A DNA stretch of 64,000 nucleotides from Exercitatus varius (lineage in GTDB: Bacteria > Pseudomonadota > Gammaproteobacteria > Enterobacterales > Pasteurellaceae), in NCBI RefSeq assembly GCF_029577735.1, contig NZ_JARQTO010000001.1:496001-560000 (forward strand), read 5' to 3'. Below the pieces are notes generated by a model. It worked only from the letters and a program-made list of their open reading frames with translations. It made no database searches and had not been told where the DNA came from. Positions within the stretch are counted from its first letter, which is position 1, and every line of letters begins with the position of its first letter. Positions 33,653-42,246 of the stretch are shown here, in pieces. The translations under genes and the position numbers were made by a program.

Positions 33653-34801
33653 CTATTTTCCCCAAACTTCTTCCGCAATTTCACGAATAAAATTGAGTTT
33701 TGCCCATTGTTGTTTTTCCGTCAGAATATTGCCTTCTTCCGTTGAAGCAAAACCGCATTGCGGGCTTAAGCAAAGTTGGTTGATATCCACATATTGTGCG
33801 GCTTCTTTGATCCGATTGATGATGTCTTCGCGCTTTTCCAACGTGCCGTCTTTTGAGGTCACCAAACCTAACACCACTTGCTGATCTTTGATGAAACGCA
33901 ACGGTTTGAAATCGCCGGCGCGATCGGAATCGTATTCCCAAAAGAAGCCGTCCACACGACAAGTGCCGAATAAAGTTTCCGCTACCGGTTCATAACCGCC
34001 GGCGGAAAACCAGGTTGAACGGAAATTACCGCGGCAAATGTGCATGGTAACGGCAATGTCATCGGCCGGTTTGGCATCCACGATTTTATTCAGCATATAC
34101 ACATAATCTTTGGCGATTTGGTCTAAATCGAAACCGCGTTCCTGATAGGCTTTGCGTTTATCTTCCGCACAGAATTCGCCCCAGCTGGTATCGTCTAATT
34201 GCAAATTCCGGCAACCCAATTTATAAAAAATATTCATCGCTTTAATATAAGCGTCGGCAATGTCATCCAACAATAACCGATTGTTGTTTTCGTAACGCGG
34301 AATCGGTTGATAATCCGTAGCGCGCACATTGGTGATTAAATGCAGCATGGAAGGCGACGGAACGGTAAATTTCACTTCCGTGCCGTCGGCAATTTTCTGC
34401 ACCAAGCGGAAATGTTCGACAAACGGATGATTTTCGGAAAAATCGATTTTATCCACAATTTTCAAGGTTTTCGGGCGAACGTTATGATGCTTGAATTGCA
34501 CCGAAAATTTTTCCGCATCCACTTCTTCTACGCCGTCCAAACCGGCTAAAAAATCCAAATGCCAGAAAGTACGTCGGAATTCACCGTCCGTGACCGCGTG
34601 CAGCCCCACCGCTTTTTGCCGCGCCACTAACTTGGCGATTTCCTCATCTTCCACGCGAGTTAAATCCGCACAGGAAATATCACCGCAAGAACAGGCGGAA
34701 CGGGCCGATTTAATCGCGTCGGAACGTAAAAAACTGCCCACGATGTCAAATCGGTAAGGCGCCGAAGTGCGGGGTGTTGCGTTTGGGAATAATGTTGTCA
34801 T
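33653..34801 (-). CDS. MetE C-terminal-like methyltransferase (YxjG/YxjH type)
   Basis: A 382-residue single-domain relative of the catalytic half of cobalamin-independent methionine synthase. Zinc ligands can be placed at H254 and C256 (MHICRGN), E289 (FFWEYDS) and C349 (LSPQCGF). It lacks the N-terminal half of MetE, as in YxjG/YxjH proteins of Bacillus, whose methyl donor is not firmly established. It is likely to make methionine from homocysteine with an alternative donor. The ATG at 34801 follows AAGGA. No MetJ-type box was recognised upstream. Confidence 0.85.
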   Translation of the reverse strand: MTTLFPNATPRTSAPYRFDIVGSFLRSDAIKSARSACSCGDISCADLTRVEDEEIAKLVARQKAVGLHAVTDGEFRRTFWHLDFLAGLDGVEEVDAEKFSVQFKHHNVRPKTLKIVDKIDFSENHPFVEHFRLVQKIADGTEVKFTVPSPSMLHLITNVRATDYQPIPRYENNNRLLLDDIADAYIKAMNIFYKLGCRNLQLDDTSWGEFCAEDKRKAYQERGFDLDQIAKDYVYMLNKIVDAKPADDIAVTMHICRGNFRSTWFSAGGYEPVAETLFGTCRVDGFFWEYDSDRAGDFKPLRFIKDQQVVLGLVTSKDGTLEKREDIINRIKEAAQYVDINQLCLSPQCGFASTEEGNILTEKQQWAKLNFIREIAEEVWGK

Positions 34802-35127
34802 TATTTTTTCCTTCAATGAACAGGCTTAATGTTGAAACGATTCTAGCAAAAATTAACTGCGGAATTGAATGAAAAATATTTTGCCCGAATATGAAATCGA
34901 TTCATATCGAAGCGATAGAAAAGCCTTCCCGAATAGCGCCAATTTTATCGGTTCCTTTGATAAGAAGGTTTCTAAGGTATTAACCCGTTTCGTTACATAA
35001 AAAAACATCTGAATTTTCGCCCGCACTTTTACAAAATTTGTGATCCTTATTCAAAAAACGTAATCGATTGCTTGCCAAGTAAACGGCGATATTCAAAATA
35101 CCGGAAAATTGCGACGGAGAAATCATC
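34802..35127. other. Intergenic region, nothing recognised
   Basis: 326 bases between divergent genes. A one-base variant of the uptake signal (CCCGCACTT) lies near 35021. No operator, riboswitch or small gene was convincing. Confidence 0.5.
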
Positions 35128-35943
35128 ATGAAAAAAATATTTGTGACTTTATTATTGCTATTTAGCGCACAAAGTGCGGTCGGAAATCCGCCGGATTTAA
35201 TGTTATTGCAAAGTTATGACAAGCAGGATGTCAGCGGTTGGGTGATGAGCGAAAAACTGGACGGCGTGCGCGGTTACTGGGACGGCAAACAACTTTATAC
35301 CCGGCAGAATCAGATTCTCACGCCGCCCGCCTATTTCCTGCGAGATTTTCCGCCTTTTGCCATCGACGGCGAACTGTTTTCCCAACGCAATCAGTTCGAC
35401 AAAATTTCCGCCGTCGTCCGTTCGCAAAAGGATAAAGGTTGGGAAAACCTGTCGCTGCATGTGTTCGACGTGCCCAACGCATCGGGAAATTTATTCGAAC
35501 GTTTGACCGTGCTGGAAAATTATCTGAAAGATCACCCTTCGCCTCATATTAAAATTATTCCTCAGATTCCTGTGCGAAACCGTCAGCATGTTATTGATTT
35601 TCTGCATGAAATCGAAAAATTGAACGGTGAAGGCGTCGTCATTCGCAATCCCGACGCACCTTACGAATTCGGCAAACGCAGTACGCAAATTCTGAAATTT
35701 AAAACCGCACAGGACGAAGAATGTACGGTGATCGAACATCATAAAGGTAAGGGGCAATTTGAGAACGCGCTCGGCTCCTTGACCTGTGAAAACCACCGCG
35801 GGCGGTTCAAAATCGGCTCGGGTTTTAATCTGCAGGAACGCATTAATCCGCCGCCGGTAGGCTCGGTCATCACCTATAAATACCGCGGCCTGACCAACGC
35901 GGGAAAACCGCGCTTTGCCACGTACTGGCGCGAGAAAAAATAG
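35128..35943 (+). CDS. ligA: Periplasmic ATP-dependent DNA ligase (Lig E type)
   Basis: A 271-residue minimal ATP-dependent DNA ligase with an N-terminal signal peptide (MKKIFVTLLLLFSAQSAVG), so it acts in the periplasm. The nucleotidyl-accepting lysine is K43 in SEKLDGVRGYWDG; further motifs include AIDGELF, GEGVVIR and ILKFKTAQDEE, followed by a small OB domain. The H. influenzae homologue is a biochemically proven ligase, there called ligA, although it is unrelated to NAD-dependent LigA. Such ligases occur in naturally competent bacteria. In a genome full of uptake signals a role in handling incoming or extracellular DNA is a fair inference. Confidence 0.92.
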   Translation: MKKIFVTLLLLFSAQSAVGNPPDLMLLQSYDKQDVSGWVMSEKLDGVRGYWDGKQLYTRQNQILTPPAYFLRDFPPFAIDGELFSQRNQFDKISAVVRSQKDKGWENLSLHVFDVPNASGNLFERLTVLENYLKDHPSPHIKIIPQIPVRNRQHVIDFLHEIEKLNGEGVVIRNPDAPYEFGKRSTQILKFKTAQDEECTVIEHHKGKGQFENALGSLTCENHRGRFKIGSGFNLQERINPPPVGSVITYKYRGLTNAGKPRFATYWREKK

Positions 35944-35984
35944 ACGGCGCGTCCGGCGTGAACTTTACTGCCCGAACAGAAAAA

Positions 35985-36686
35985 TCAGAATTGATCTTTT
36001 GCTTTACGCCATGCTTCAAATTGCGCCAAATTTTCAGCGATTAAAAACGGATTAATTTGTTTTTCCAAGGCCAAAGTTGTAGGTAAACTCGGACGATTTT
36101 GCGCCCGAAATCGAGCCACAAAAACTTGCTGATTTTTGACCGCACTTTTGTCGCCCAGCACGCTTTCGGCAAAGGCCAAATTACTCAACGTATATTCGTG
36201 AGCGGGACAAACCAACGTATCATCGGGCAGATTTTTCAGCCGTTGGACGGAATCGTACATTTGCGCATAATTCCCCGTAAACACTCGCCCGCAGCCGGCG
36301 GAAAATAAGGTATCGCCGCAGAACAAATGCCCGTCTGTCACATAACTGACGTGTTGCGGCGTGTGTCCGCCGGTCGGTATAACCCGAATACGATAATGCG
36401 GCGTCACAATTTCACCCTCATTTATAATATGAGTCGCGCCTTTGTCCGCGCATTCTTGCGGACCGTAAACCGGCACGTCGGGAAAATATCGTTTAAACGC
36501 CGCAACACCGCCTACATGATCATCATGTTTATGGGTTAACAACACGGCCTCTACGCCAAATTTATTTTCCCGTAAAAATGGCAATAGCCGGTCAATTTCG
36601 GTAATATCAACCACAATAACGGGACAATTTTCCCGTCCGTAAACCCAAATGTAGTTATCCTTTAATGCAGGAATCGGTTTTAACAT
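35985..36686 (-). CDS. gloB: Hydroxyacylglutathione hydrolase (glyoxalase II)
   Basis: A 233-residue metallo-beta-lactamase-fold enzyme that hydrolyses S-lactoylglutathione to lactate and glutathione, the second step of methylglyoxal removal. The metal motif is THKHDDHVGG, and further ligands lie in PTGGHTPQHV, LFCGDTLFSAGCGR and CPAHEYT. It is divergent from the YafS-like methyltransferase (11 bases between starts), the same pairing as in E. coli. Confidence 0.95.
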   Translation of the reverse strand: MLKPIPALKDNYIWVYGRENCPVIVVDITEIDRLLPFLRENKFGVEAVLLTHKHDDHVGGVAAFKRYFPDVPVYGPQECADKGATHIINEGEIVTPHYRIRVIPTGGHTPQHVSYVTDGHLFCGDTLFSAGCGRVFTGNYAQMYDSVQRLKNLPDDTLVCPAHEYTLSNLAFAESVLGDKSAVKNQQVFVARFRAQNRPSLPTTLALEKQINPFLIAENLAQFEAWRKAKDQF

Positions 36687-36697
36687 AAGTCAGTCCT

Positions 36698-37393
36698 ATG
36701 AAGTGGAAAGCAAAATCGCCTTACAGTTTAACGCCGCCGACAAGTTGGTCGCAACTGCCTTTCGGTGATGCTTATTCTACCTTAATCGGTGCCCATTTTG
36801 AAAAATGGTTCGCCCGCATACAAGGGCGCCGACTGTTAAAAATCAGCGGTCTGAGTGCGGAAGTGCCTTGTCACGAGCAGCTCCAGCAAGTCGTGCTGAA
36901 TGATAAAACTTGCGAAAATTTGACCGCACTTTGCCAACGCCGGCAAACGATTTTTATCGAAGGCAGCTTGCAGGAACTGCCCTTCGGTGAAGACACCGTC
37001 GATGCTTGCCTGCTCGCCAATACCCTGAATTTCACCCAGGATCCTCATCAGCTTTTACGAGAAACGGAACGTATTCTGAGCGATGATGGCTACGTGCTGA
37101 TCTCGCTGTTCAATCCCTGTAGTAAATTACTGTTCAAACGCAAACTGGGCAAGTTCAACTTTCGTCTTTTCTTCCCGTTTCGGGTAATCGATTGGCTGGA
37201 ATTACTGAACTTTGAAATTCTGCTGCAGCAAACCGTTTCTTTCGGGCATGAACCAAAAATATTCGGTTCGTTGTGTCTTATCGTCGCACAAAAACGAACG
37301 CTACCGCTCACCCTGCAGCCGCAAAAAGTGCGGTACGAAAATCAAGAGATTTTAAATCCCGTCAGTGCTTTCAAGGAAAAAATAAATACTTGA
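36698..37393 (+). CDS. YafS-like SAM-dependent methyltransferase
   Basis: A 231-residue class I methyltransferase. The C-terminal half of the Rossmann fold is visible: LPFGEDTVDACLLANTLNF, then HQLLRETERILSDDGYVLIS. The N-terminal glycine-rich SAM motif is degenerate. E. coli yafS lies next to gloB in the same divergent arrangement, which supports orthology; substrate unknown. Uptake signals at about 36927 and 37327 lie within the coding region. Confidence 0.8.
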   Translation: MKWKAKSPYSLTPPTSWSQLPFGDAYSTLIGAHFEKWFARIQGRRLLKISGLSAEVPCHEQLQQVVLNDKTCENLTALCQRRQTIFIEGSLQELPFGEDTVDACLLANTLNFTQDPHQLLRETERILSDDGYVLISLFNPCSKLLFKRKLGKFNFRLFFPFRVIDWLELLNFEILLQQTVSFGHEPKIFGSLCLIVAQKRTLPLTLQPQKVRYENQEILNPVSAFKEKINT

Positions 37394-37448
37394 GAAAACA
37401 GCCTTTTTCCCCTATTATGCGCACAATTTTTTGAGCAAAGGAAACGGC

Positions 37449-39209
37449 ATGACAGAACAGACATTTATTCCCGGCAAAGACGCGGCGCTGGAAGACAGTA
37501 TCGCAAAATTTCAGCAAAAACTGACCGCACTTGGTTTTAATATTGAAGAGGCTTCGTGGCTGAATCCCGTGCCGAACGTGTGGTCGGTTCACGTGCGCGA
37601 CAAAGATTGCCCGCAATGTTTTGCCAACGGCAAAGGCGGCAGTAAAAAAGCGGCGCTCGCTTCTGCGTTAGGGGAATATTTCGAACGACTTTCCACCAAT
37701 TATTTCTTCGCCGATTACTATTTGGGGCAGGATATCGCCAACGGCGATTTCGTGCATTATCCGTCGGAAAAATGGTTTCCCATTGAAGATGAAGACAACT
37801 TACCGGAAGGTATTTTAGACGACTTTTTGTTGGCTTATTTCGATCCCGAAGGCGAACTTACGCCGGAATTATTGGTGGATTTGCAATCCGGTAATGATGA
37901 GCGAGGAATCGTGGCCATGCCTTACGTACGGCAATCCGATCAAAAAACGGTTTACATTCCGCAAAGCATCATCGCCAATTTGTACGTTTCCAACGGCATG
38001 TCCGCCGGCAACACCCAATACGAAGCGCGCGTGCAGGGTTTGTCCGAAGTATTCGAACGTTACGTGAAAAACAAAATTATCGCCGAAGCCATCAGCCTGC
38101 CGCGTATTCCAGACCAGGTCATCGCCCAATATCCGAGTATTCGGGCATCCATTCAAAAACTGGAACAGGAAGGCTTTCCGATTTTGTCTTACGATGCTTC
38201 ATTAGGCGGCAAATATCCGGTAATTTGTGTGATTTTGCTCAATCCGAACAATGGAACCTGTTTCGCTTCGTTCGGTGCACACCCGAATTTCCAAGTGGCG
38301 TTCGAACGTACGGTGACGGAATTATTGCAAGGTCGCAGTCTGAAAGATCTGGATGTCTTTACGCCGCCGTCATTTAATAACGACGATGTGGCGGAACATG
38401 CTAATCTGGAAACCCATTTCATCGATTCCAGCGGTTTGATTTCCTGGGATTTATTCAAAGAAAACGCCGATTATGACTTCGTGCACTGGGATTTTTCAGG
38501 AAATACCCATGAAGAATACGATAATTTAATGGATATTTTCGCTGCGGAAGGCAAAGAGGTGTACATTATGGATTACAACCATCTGGACGTATACGCCTGC
38601 CGCATTATCGTACCGTCCATGTCGGATATTTATCCTGCGGACGACTTGATTTACGCCAACAATAACATGGGCATGGATTGGCGCGAAATCCTGCTGGATC
38701 TCCCTCATTTTCATCATGATAAAGACACTTATCGGGAATTGCTCGACCAATTTGACGAGGATGGCATTGACGACGCTACTCGCGTACGCGAATTTATCGG
38801 CATTGTGCCGCCGCCGAAATCCGGTTGGAGTACCTTACGCGTGGGCGAATTGAAATCCATGCTGTATTTGGCGCTGGGCGACCTAGACGCGGCGCTTGAC
38901 TGGGCGAATTGGACTTATAATATGAATGGTTCCGTATTTACCGCCGAACGCGCTAACTATTACCGTTGTCTAATTAGCTCCATGGAATTATTCCTGGACG
39001 ACAATCGCGATCCGCAGCAATACCGCGCCGTATTCGAAAAAATGTACGGCACATCGGCAGTGGATTTTGCCTGGCGAGCGATTCAGGGGGACAATCCGTT
39101 CTACGATCTGATTGCTGATGACGAACGTTTGCAAAAATTTGAAGCACACCAAAAATTACTGGCCGCTTATGCAAAACTGCAAAAAGCGAAACGTGAAAAT
39201 TGGCACTAA
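37449..39209 (+). CDS. ycaO: YcaO, ribosomal protein S12 methylthiotransferase accessory factor
   Basis: A 586-residue YcaO-domain protein, the exact length of E. coli YcaO. The YcaO ATP-binding core spans about residues 60-400 (GKGGSKKAALASALGEYFER, NTQYEARVQGLSEVFERYVK), followed by a helical C-terminal region. In E. coli it aids the RimO-dependent methylthiolation of S12 D89. It is not next to peptide-precursor genes, so it is the housekeeping type, not a RiPP cyclodehydratase. The ATG at 37449 follows AAAGGAAA. Confidence 0.95.
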   Translation: MTEQTFIPGKDAALEDSIAKFQQKLTALGFNIEEASWLNPVPNVWSVHVRDKDCPQCFANGKGGSKKAALASALGEYFERLSTNYFFADYYLGQDIANGDFVHYPSEKWFPIEDEDNLPEGILDDFLLAYFDPEGELTPELLVDLQSGNDERGIVAMPYVRQSDQKTVYIPQSIIANLYVSNGMSAGNTQYEARVQGLSEVFERYVKNKIIAEAISLPRIPDQVIAQYPSIRASIQKLEQEGFPILSYDASLGGKYPVICVILLNPNNGTCFASFGAHPNFQVAFERTVTELLQGRSLKDLDVFTPPSFNNDDVAEHANLETHFIDSSGLISWDLFKENADYDFVHWDFSGNTHEEYDNLMDIFAAEGKEVYIMDYNHLDVYACRIIVPSMSDIYPADDLIYANNNMGMDWREILLDLPHFHHDKDTYRELLDQFDEDGIDDATRVREFIGIVPPPKSGWSTLRVGELKSMLYLALGDLDAALDWANWTYNMNGSVFTAERANYYRCLISSMELFLDDNRDPQQYRAVFEKMYGTSAVDFAWRAIQGDNPFYDLIADDERLQKFEAHQKLLAAYAKLQKAKRENWH

Positions 39210-39280
39210 GCTATAATCGAAAACGCACAACGCCATGCGTTTTTTTGTAAAATATATTCATTTGATTTTTAAGGAAAAAT

Positions 39281-40162
39281 ATGGCTTTTAGCTCTTTATT
39301 TACATTATTAGACGACATTGCCTCCGTACTGGACGATGTCTCGGTCATGACCAAAGTGGCGGCTAAAAAAACCGTCGGCGTACTCAGTGATGATTTAGCA
39401 TTAAACGCCAATCAGGTCAGCGGTAAAGACATCACGCCGCAACGCGAATTACCGATCGTATGGGCGGTAGCAAAAGGATCATTTATTAACAAAGTCATTC
39501 TGATTCCCCTGGCCTTATTGCTGTCTATCTATTTACCTTCCGCCATCAACTGGTTATTACTGATCGGCGGCGGCTATTTATGTTTTGAAGGTGCGGAAAA
39601 ATTATTGCATAAATTTCTGCATAAAAATCGACCGCACTTACCGGCGGAAGCGGTGGCTCCGTTAACGGAATCGGAAAAAGACAAAATCAAAGGCGCCATT
39701 CGCACCGATTTTATTCTGTCCGCCGAAATCATTATTATCGCCTTGGGCGCGTTGCAGGAAACGGACACCCTGACCAAAGTATTATCATTGTGCGCGCTGG
39801 GCATTGGAATTACGCTTTTCGTGTACGGCTTGGTGGGATTGATCGTCAAGCTGGACGATATCGGTTTATGGATGCTGCAAAAGAAAAGTGTTGTTTCCCA
39901 GAAAATCGGGCAATTTCTGCTGTTCATCATGCCGTGGTTTATGAAATCCCTGTCCATCATCGGTACCATCGCAATGTTCTTAGTGGGCGGCAGCATTTTC
40001 GTGCATTATTTACCGGCTATTCATCATTTTATTGAAGGATTAAATATTCACAGCGACCTCAGCTTCCTTGCCAATTTCGTTGTCGGTCTAACAACAGGCT
40101 TTGTTTTATGCGCCGTATTATTACCGATAATGAAACTCTTTGAGAAAGAACAGACACATTAA
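39281..40162 (+). CDS. yedI: DUF808 family inner membrane protein (YedI-like)
   Basis: A 293-residue protein with a soluble N-terminal segment (FTLLDDIASVLDDVSVMTKVAAKKT) and about six to seven membrane helices. The segment DDLALNANQVSG is typical of DUF808. Function unknown. Monocistronic, with a terminator between it and recD. Confidence 0.88.
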   Translation: MAFSSLFTLLDDIASVLDDVSVMTKVAAKKTVGVLSDDLALNANQVSGKDITPQRELPIVWAVAKGSFINKVILIPLALLLSIYLPSAINWLLLIGGGYLCFEGAEKLLHKFLHKNRPHLPAEAVAPLTESEKDKIKGAIRTDFILSAEIIIIALGALQETDTLTKVLSLCALGIGITLFVYGLVGLIVKLDDIGLWMLQKKSVVSQKIGQFLLFIMPWFMKSLSIIGTIAMFLVGGSIFVHYLPAIHHFIEGLNIHSDLSFLANFVVGLTTGFVLCAVLLPIMKLFEKEQTH

Positions 40163-40181
40163 TTTTGTTGTTCATCTCGTA

Positions 40182-40209
40182 ATAAAAGCGGAAATAATTC
40201 CGCTTTTAT
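40182..40209. terminator. Bidirectional terminator between the DUF808 gene and recD
   Basis: ATAAAAGCGGAA and TTCCGCTTTTAT form a perfect 12-base stem around a 4-base loop. Confidence 0.9.
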
Positions 40210-40215
40210 CGCCTA

Positions 40216-42246
40216 TTAATTACTTGTGTTCTCAATTTGCTCATCAACTTTGCCCAATAATATTCCCAACCCGCTTTGCCGTTTGATTGTTTTTTTGACT
40301 GCGGTTAGCCAGATTTCTTCAGAAGCGAACACTGAAAGTCGCGGTTTGGCTCTGGTGACGGCGGTATAGAGTAACTCCTTCGACAAAATCGGGGAATAAT
40401 CCGGCGGCAGTACGACGATGGTATGTTCAAACTCCGATCCCTGAGATTTATGGATCGTCATGGCAAAGGCGGTTTCATGCGCCGGAATACGGTTCACCGA
40501 CACGCTTTTATAACCGTCGCCCGTCTCGAAATACACCCGATTATCGCCTAAATACAAACCAATATCGCCGTTGAATAATTTCACGTTGTTATCATTTTGC
40601 GTCACCATAATCGGTTTGCCGACGAACCAATCACGACTATGCTTGAACCGGACTAATTCTTTCTGACGCAACGCTTCGGCAATCTGTCGATTAAGGTTTT
40701 CCACGCCGAATTCGCCGGCACGGAGTGCGGTCAGAATTCGTACCGAATTAAACGCACGGAAAATCTGCCGCAATTGCGCAGCGGTAGGCATATTGTTTTT
40801 CGGAATCAGCTTCAAATAATCTTGATAATTTTCTACCGCACTTTGCAATAATTGACGCAAATAACGATGACGATAAGCCTGTCGGACGTTAACCTCATTC
40901 GACGGCGCCACGAATTCCGCCAGCGGAATGTCCGTGCTGTCTTTCAATAACCGCCAACTTTCCTTCGCCTGCATATTATTAATGGCCGCCGCCAGTTTAC
41001 CCACGGAAGAATCCAAATTAAAACGCGTACTACGGGTTAAAAAAGCCAAATGGTGGCGAAGATTATGGTAATTTGACGATCCGTTAATCCGTTCTCCGGT
41101 TAATTCGTGCAACACCGCGGCAAATTCCGGCGAATAATCGTAACGCAAGAATTGCCCGATTTCGCCCAGAATCGCTCCTGCTTCTACCGAAGCCAGCTGA
41201 TCCTTATCGCCCAACAGAATCAGGCGCGCATGAGACGGCAAAGCGCGCAGCAATTTCGCCATCATCGATAAATCAATCATCGAGGCTTCGTCCACAATCA
41301 GCATATCCAGCGGCAGTGGGTTATACGCATGAAATCTTACGCTGTCTTCGAACGGTCGCACGCCTAGCAAACGGTGCAAAGTGTCACTTTCCGTGGAAAT
41401 GGTTTCCCGCACCGCCGGCGGCAAATCCAACCGCACTAAACTGGCTTCCAGGCTTTCTTTCAGACGCGCCGCCGCTTTCCCCGTCGGCGCCGCCAAACGA
41501 ATACGCAACGGCGGTAAATGTTGTTCGTATTGCAGCGTTTGAATCGTCGCTACTAAACGCGCTACGGAATAGGTTTTCCCGGTACCCGGCCCGCCGGAAA
41601 TCAAGGTAAAGGGCTGAATTAAGGCCGTAGCAACGGCAATTTTCTGCCAATCCGTTTCCGGTTTTTTTTCCGCAAAAAAACGGGACAACAGATTGCGCGC
41701 TTTTTCCACCGGAACAAAAAACGGCGGATTTCGGCTCTCCATCGTCTGCCGGCGATTGTTCTCACCTTCGGCACCGCGAGCTAAAAAAACATCGTTTTTT
41801 TTGACCGCACTTTTCAGATAATCCGCTACGGTTTGCTCATCCTGCCACACTCGATATAAATACAACGCGTTATGCTGAAAAACGAAAGGACGAGCTTGTT
41901 GCTGCGGTGTGCCGGTGAATGCTATATGTTCCGCCAATGCCGATTGCCATTTCTCCACCGGTAAGAAATTGATTTTTTGTTTGATTTCAAGCAGATAATC
42001 CCTTTCCTCCGCAACGGTTCCATAAGCTAAACCGAAGGGATTACGTTCCAAATCCTGATCCAAAAACAGACAGGTATTGCCCTGTAAATGCGCGGTATGA
42101 ACCAACGCCGCCAACAGCACCGCCAGCGCCTGTTGCGCAGCGTCGTACGCCATGCCCTGCTGTTTTTCGTCAATCAGTTTGGCGAAATAAAAATCGGCGT
42201 CCGTCAGCACATTAAGCGCCTTCAAGCGGGCTAATAAATTAAGCAT
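40216..42246 (-). CDS. recD: Exonuclease V alpha subunit RecD
   Basis: RecD, 676 residues, the fast 5'-3' helicase of the RecBCD complex. Walker A GGPGTGKTYS lies at about 218-227, DEASM follows, and the C-terminal helicase motifs include FAMTIHKSQGSEF and YTAVTRAK. Its start overlaps the recB stop by 8 bases, so the two are coupled. recC is not in the window; in H. influenzae it is also separate. Three uptake signals or close variants sit inside. Confidence 0.96.
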   Translation of the reverse strand: MLNLLARLKALNVLTDADFYFAKLIDEKQQGMAYDAAQQALAVLLAALVHTAHLQGNTCLFLDQDLERNPFGLAYGTVAEERDYLLEIKQKINFLPVEKWQSALAEHIAFTGTPQQQARPFVFQHNALYLYRVWQDEQTVADYLKSAVKKNDVFLARGAEGENNRRQTMESRNPPFFVPVEKARNLLSRFFAEKKPETDWQKIAVATALIQPFTLISGGPGTGKTYSVARLVATIQTLQYEQHLPPLRIRLAAPTGKAAARLKESLEASLVRLDLPPAVRETISTESDTLHRLLGVRPFEDSVRFHAYNPLPLDMLIVDEASMIDLSMMAKLLRALPSHARLILLGDKDQLASVEAGAILGEIGQFLRYDYSPEFAAVLHELTGERINGSSNYHNLRHHLAFLTRSTRFNLDSSVGKLAAAINNMQAKESWRLLKDSTDIPLAEFVAPSNEVNVRQAYRHRYLRQLLQSAVENYQDYLKLIPKNNMPTAAQLRQIFRAFNSVRILTALRAGEFGVENLNRQIAEALRQKELVRFKHSRDWFVGKPIMVTQNDNNVKLFNGDIGLYLGDNRVYFETGDGYKSVSVNRIPAHETAFAMTIHKSQGSEFEHTIVVLPPDYSPILSKELLYTAVTRAKPRLSVFASEEIWLTAVKKTIKRQSGLGILLGKVDEQIENTSN

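Noticed and set aside
34802..35127. MetJ boxes or an S-box riboswitch before the MetE-like gene
   Set aside because: No AGACGTCT-like tandem and no S-box core were found.
37449..39209. YcaO as part of a RiPP (thiazole/oxazole peptide) cluster
   Set aside because: Length and sequence follow housekeeping E. coli YcaO and no precursor-peptide, dehydrogenase or E1-like gene is adjacent.
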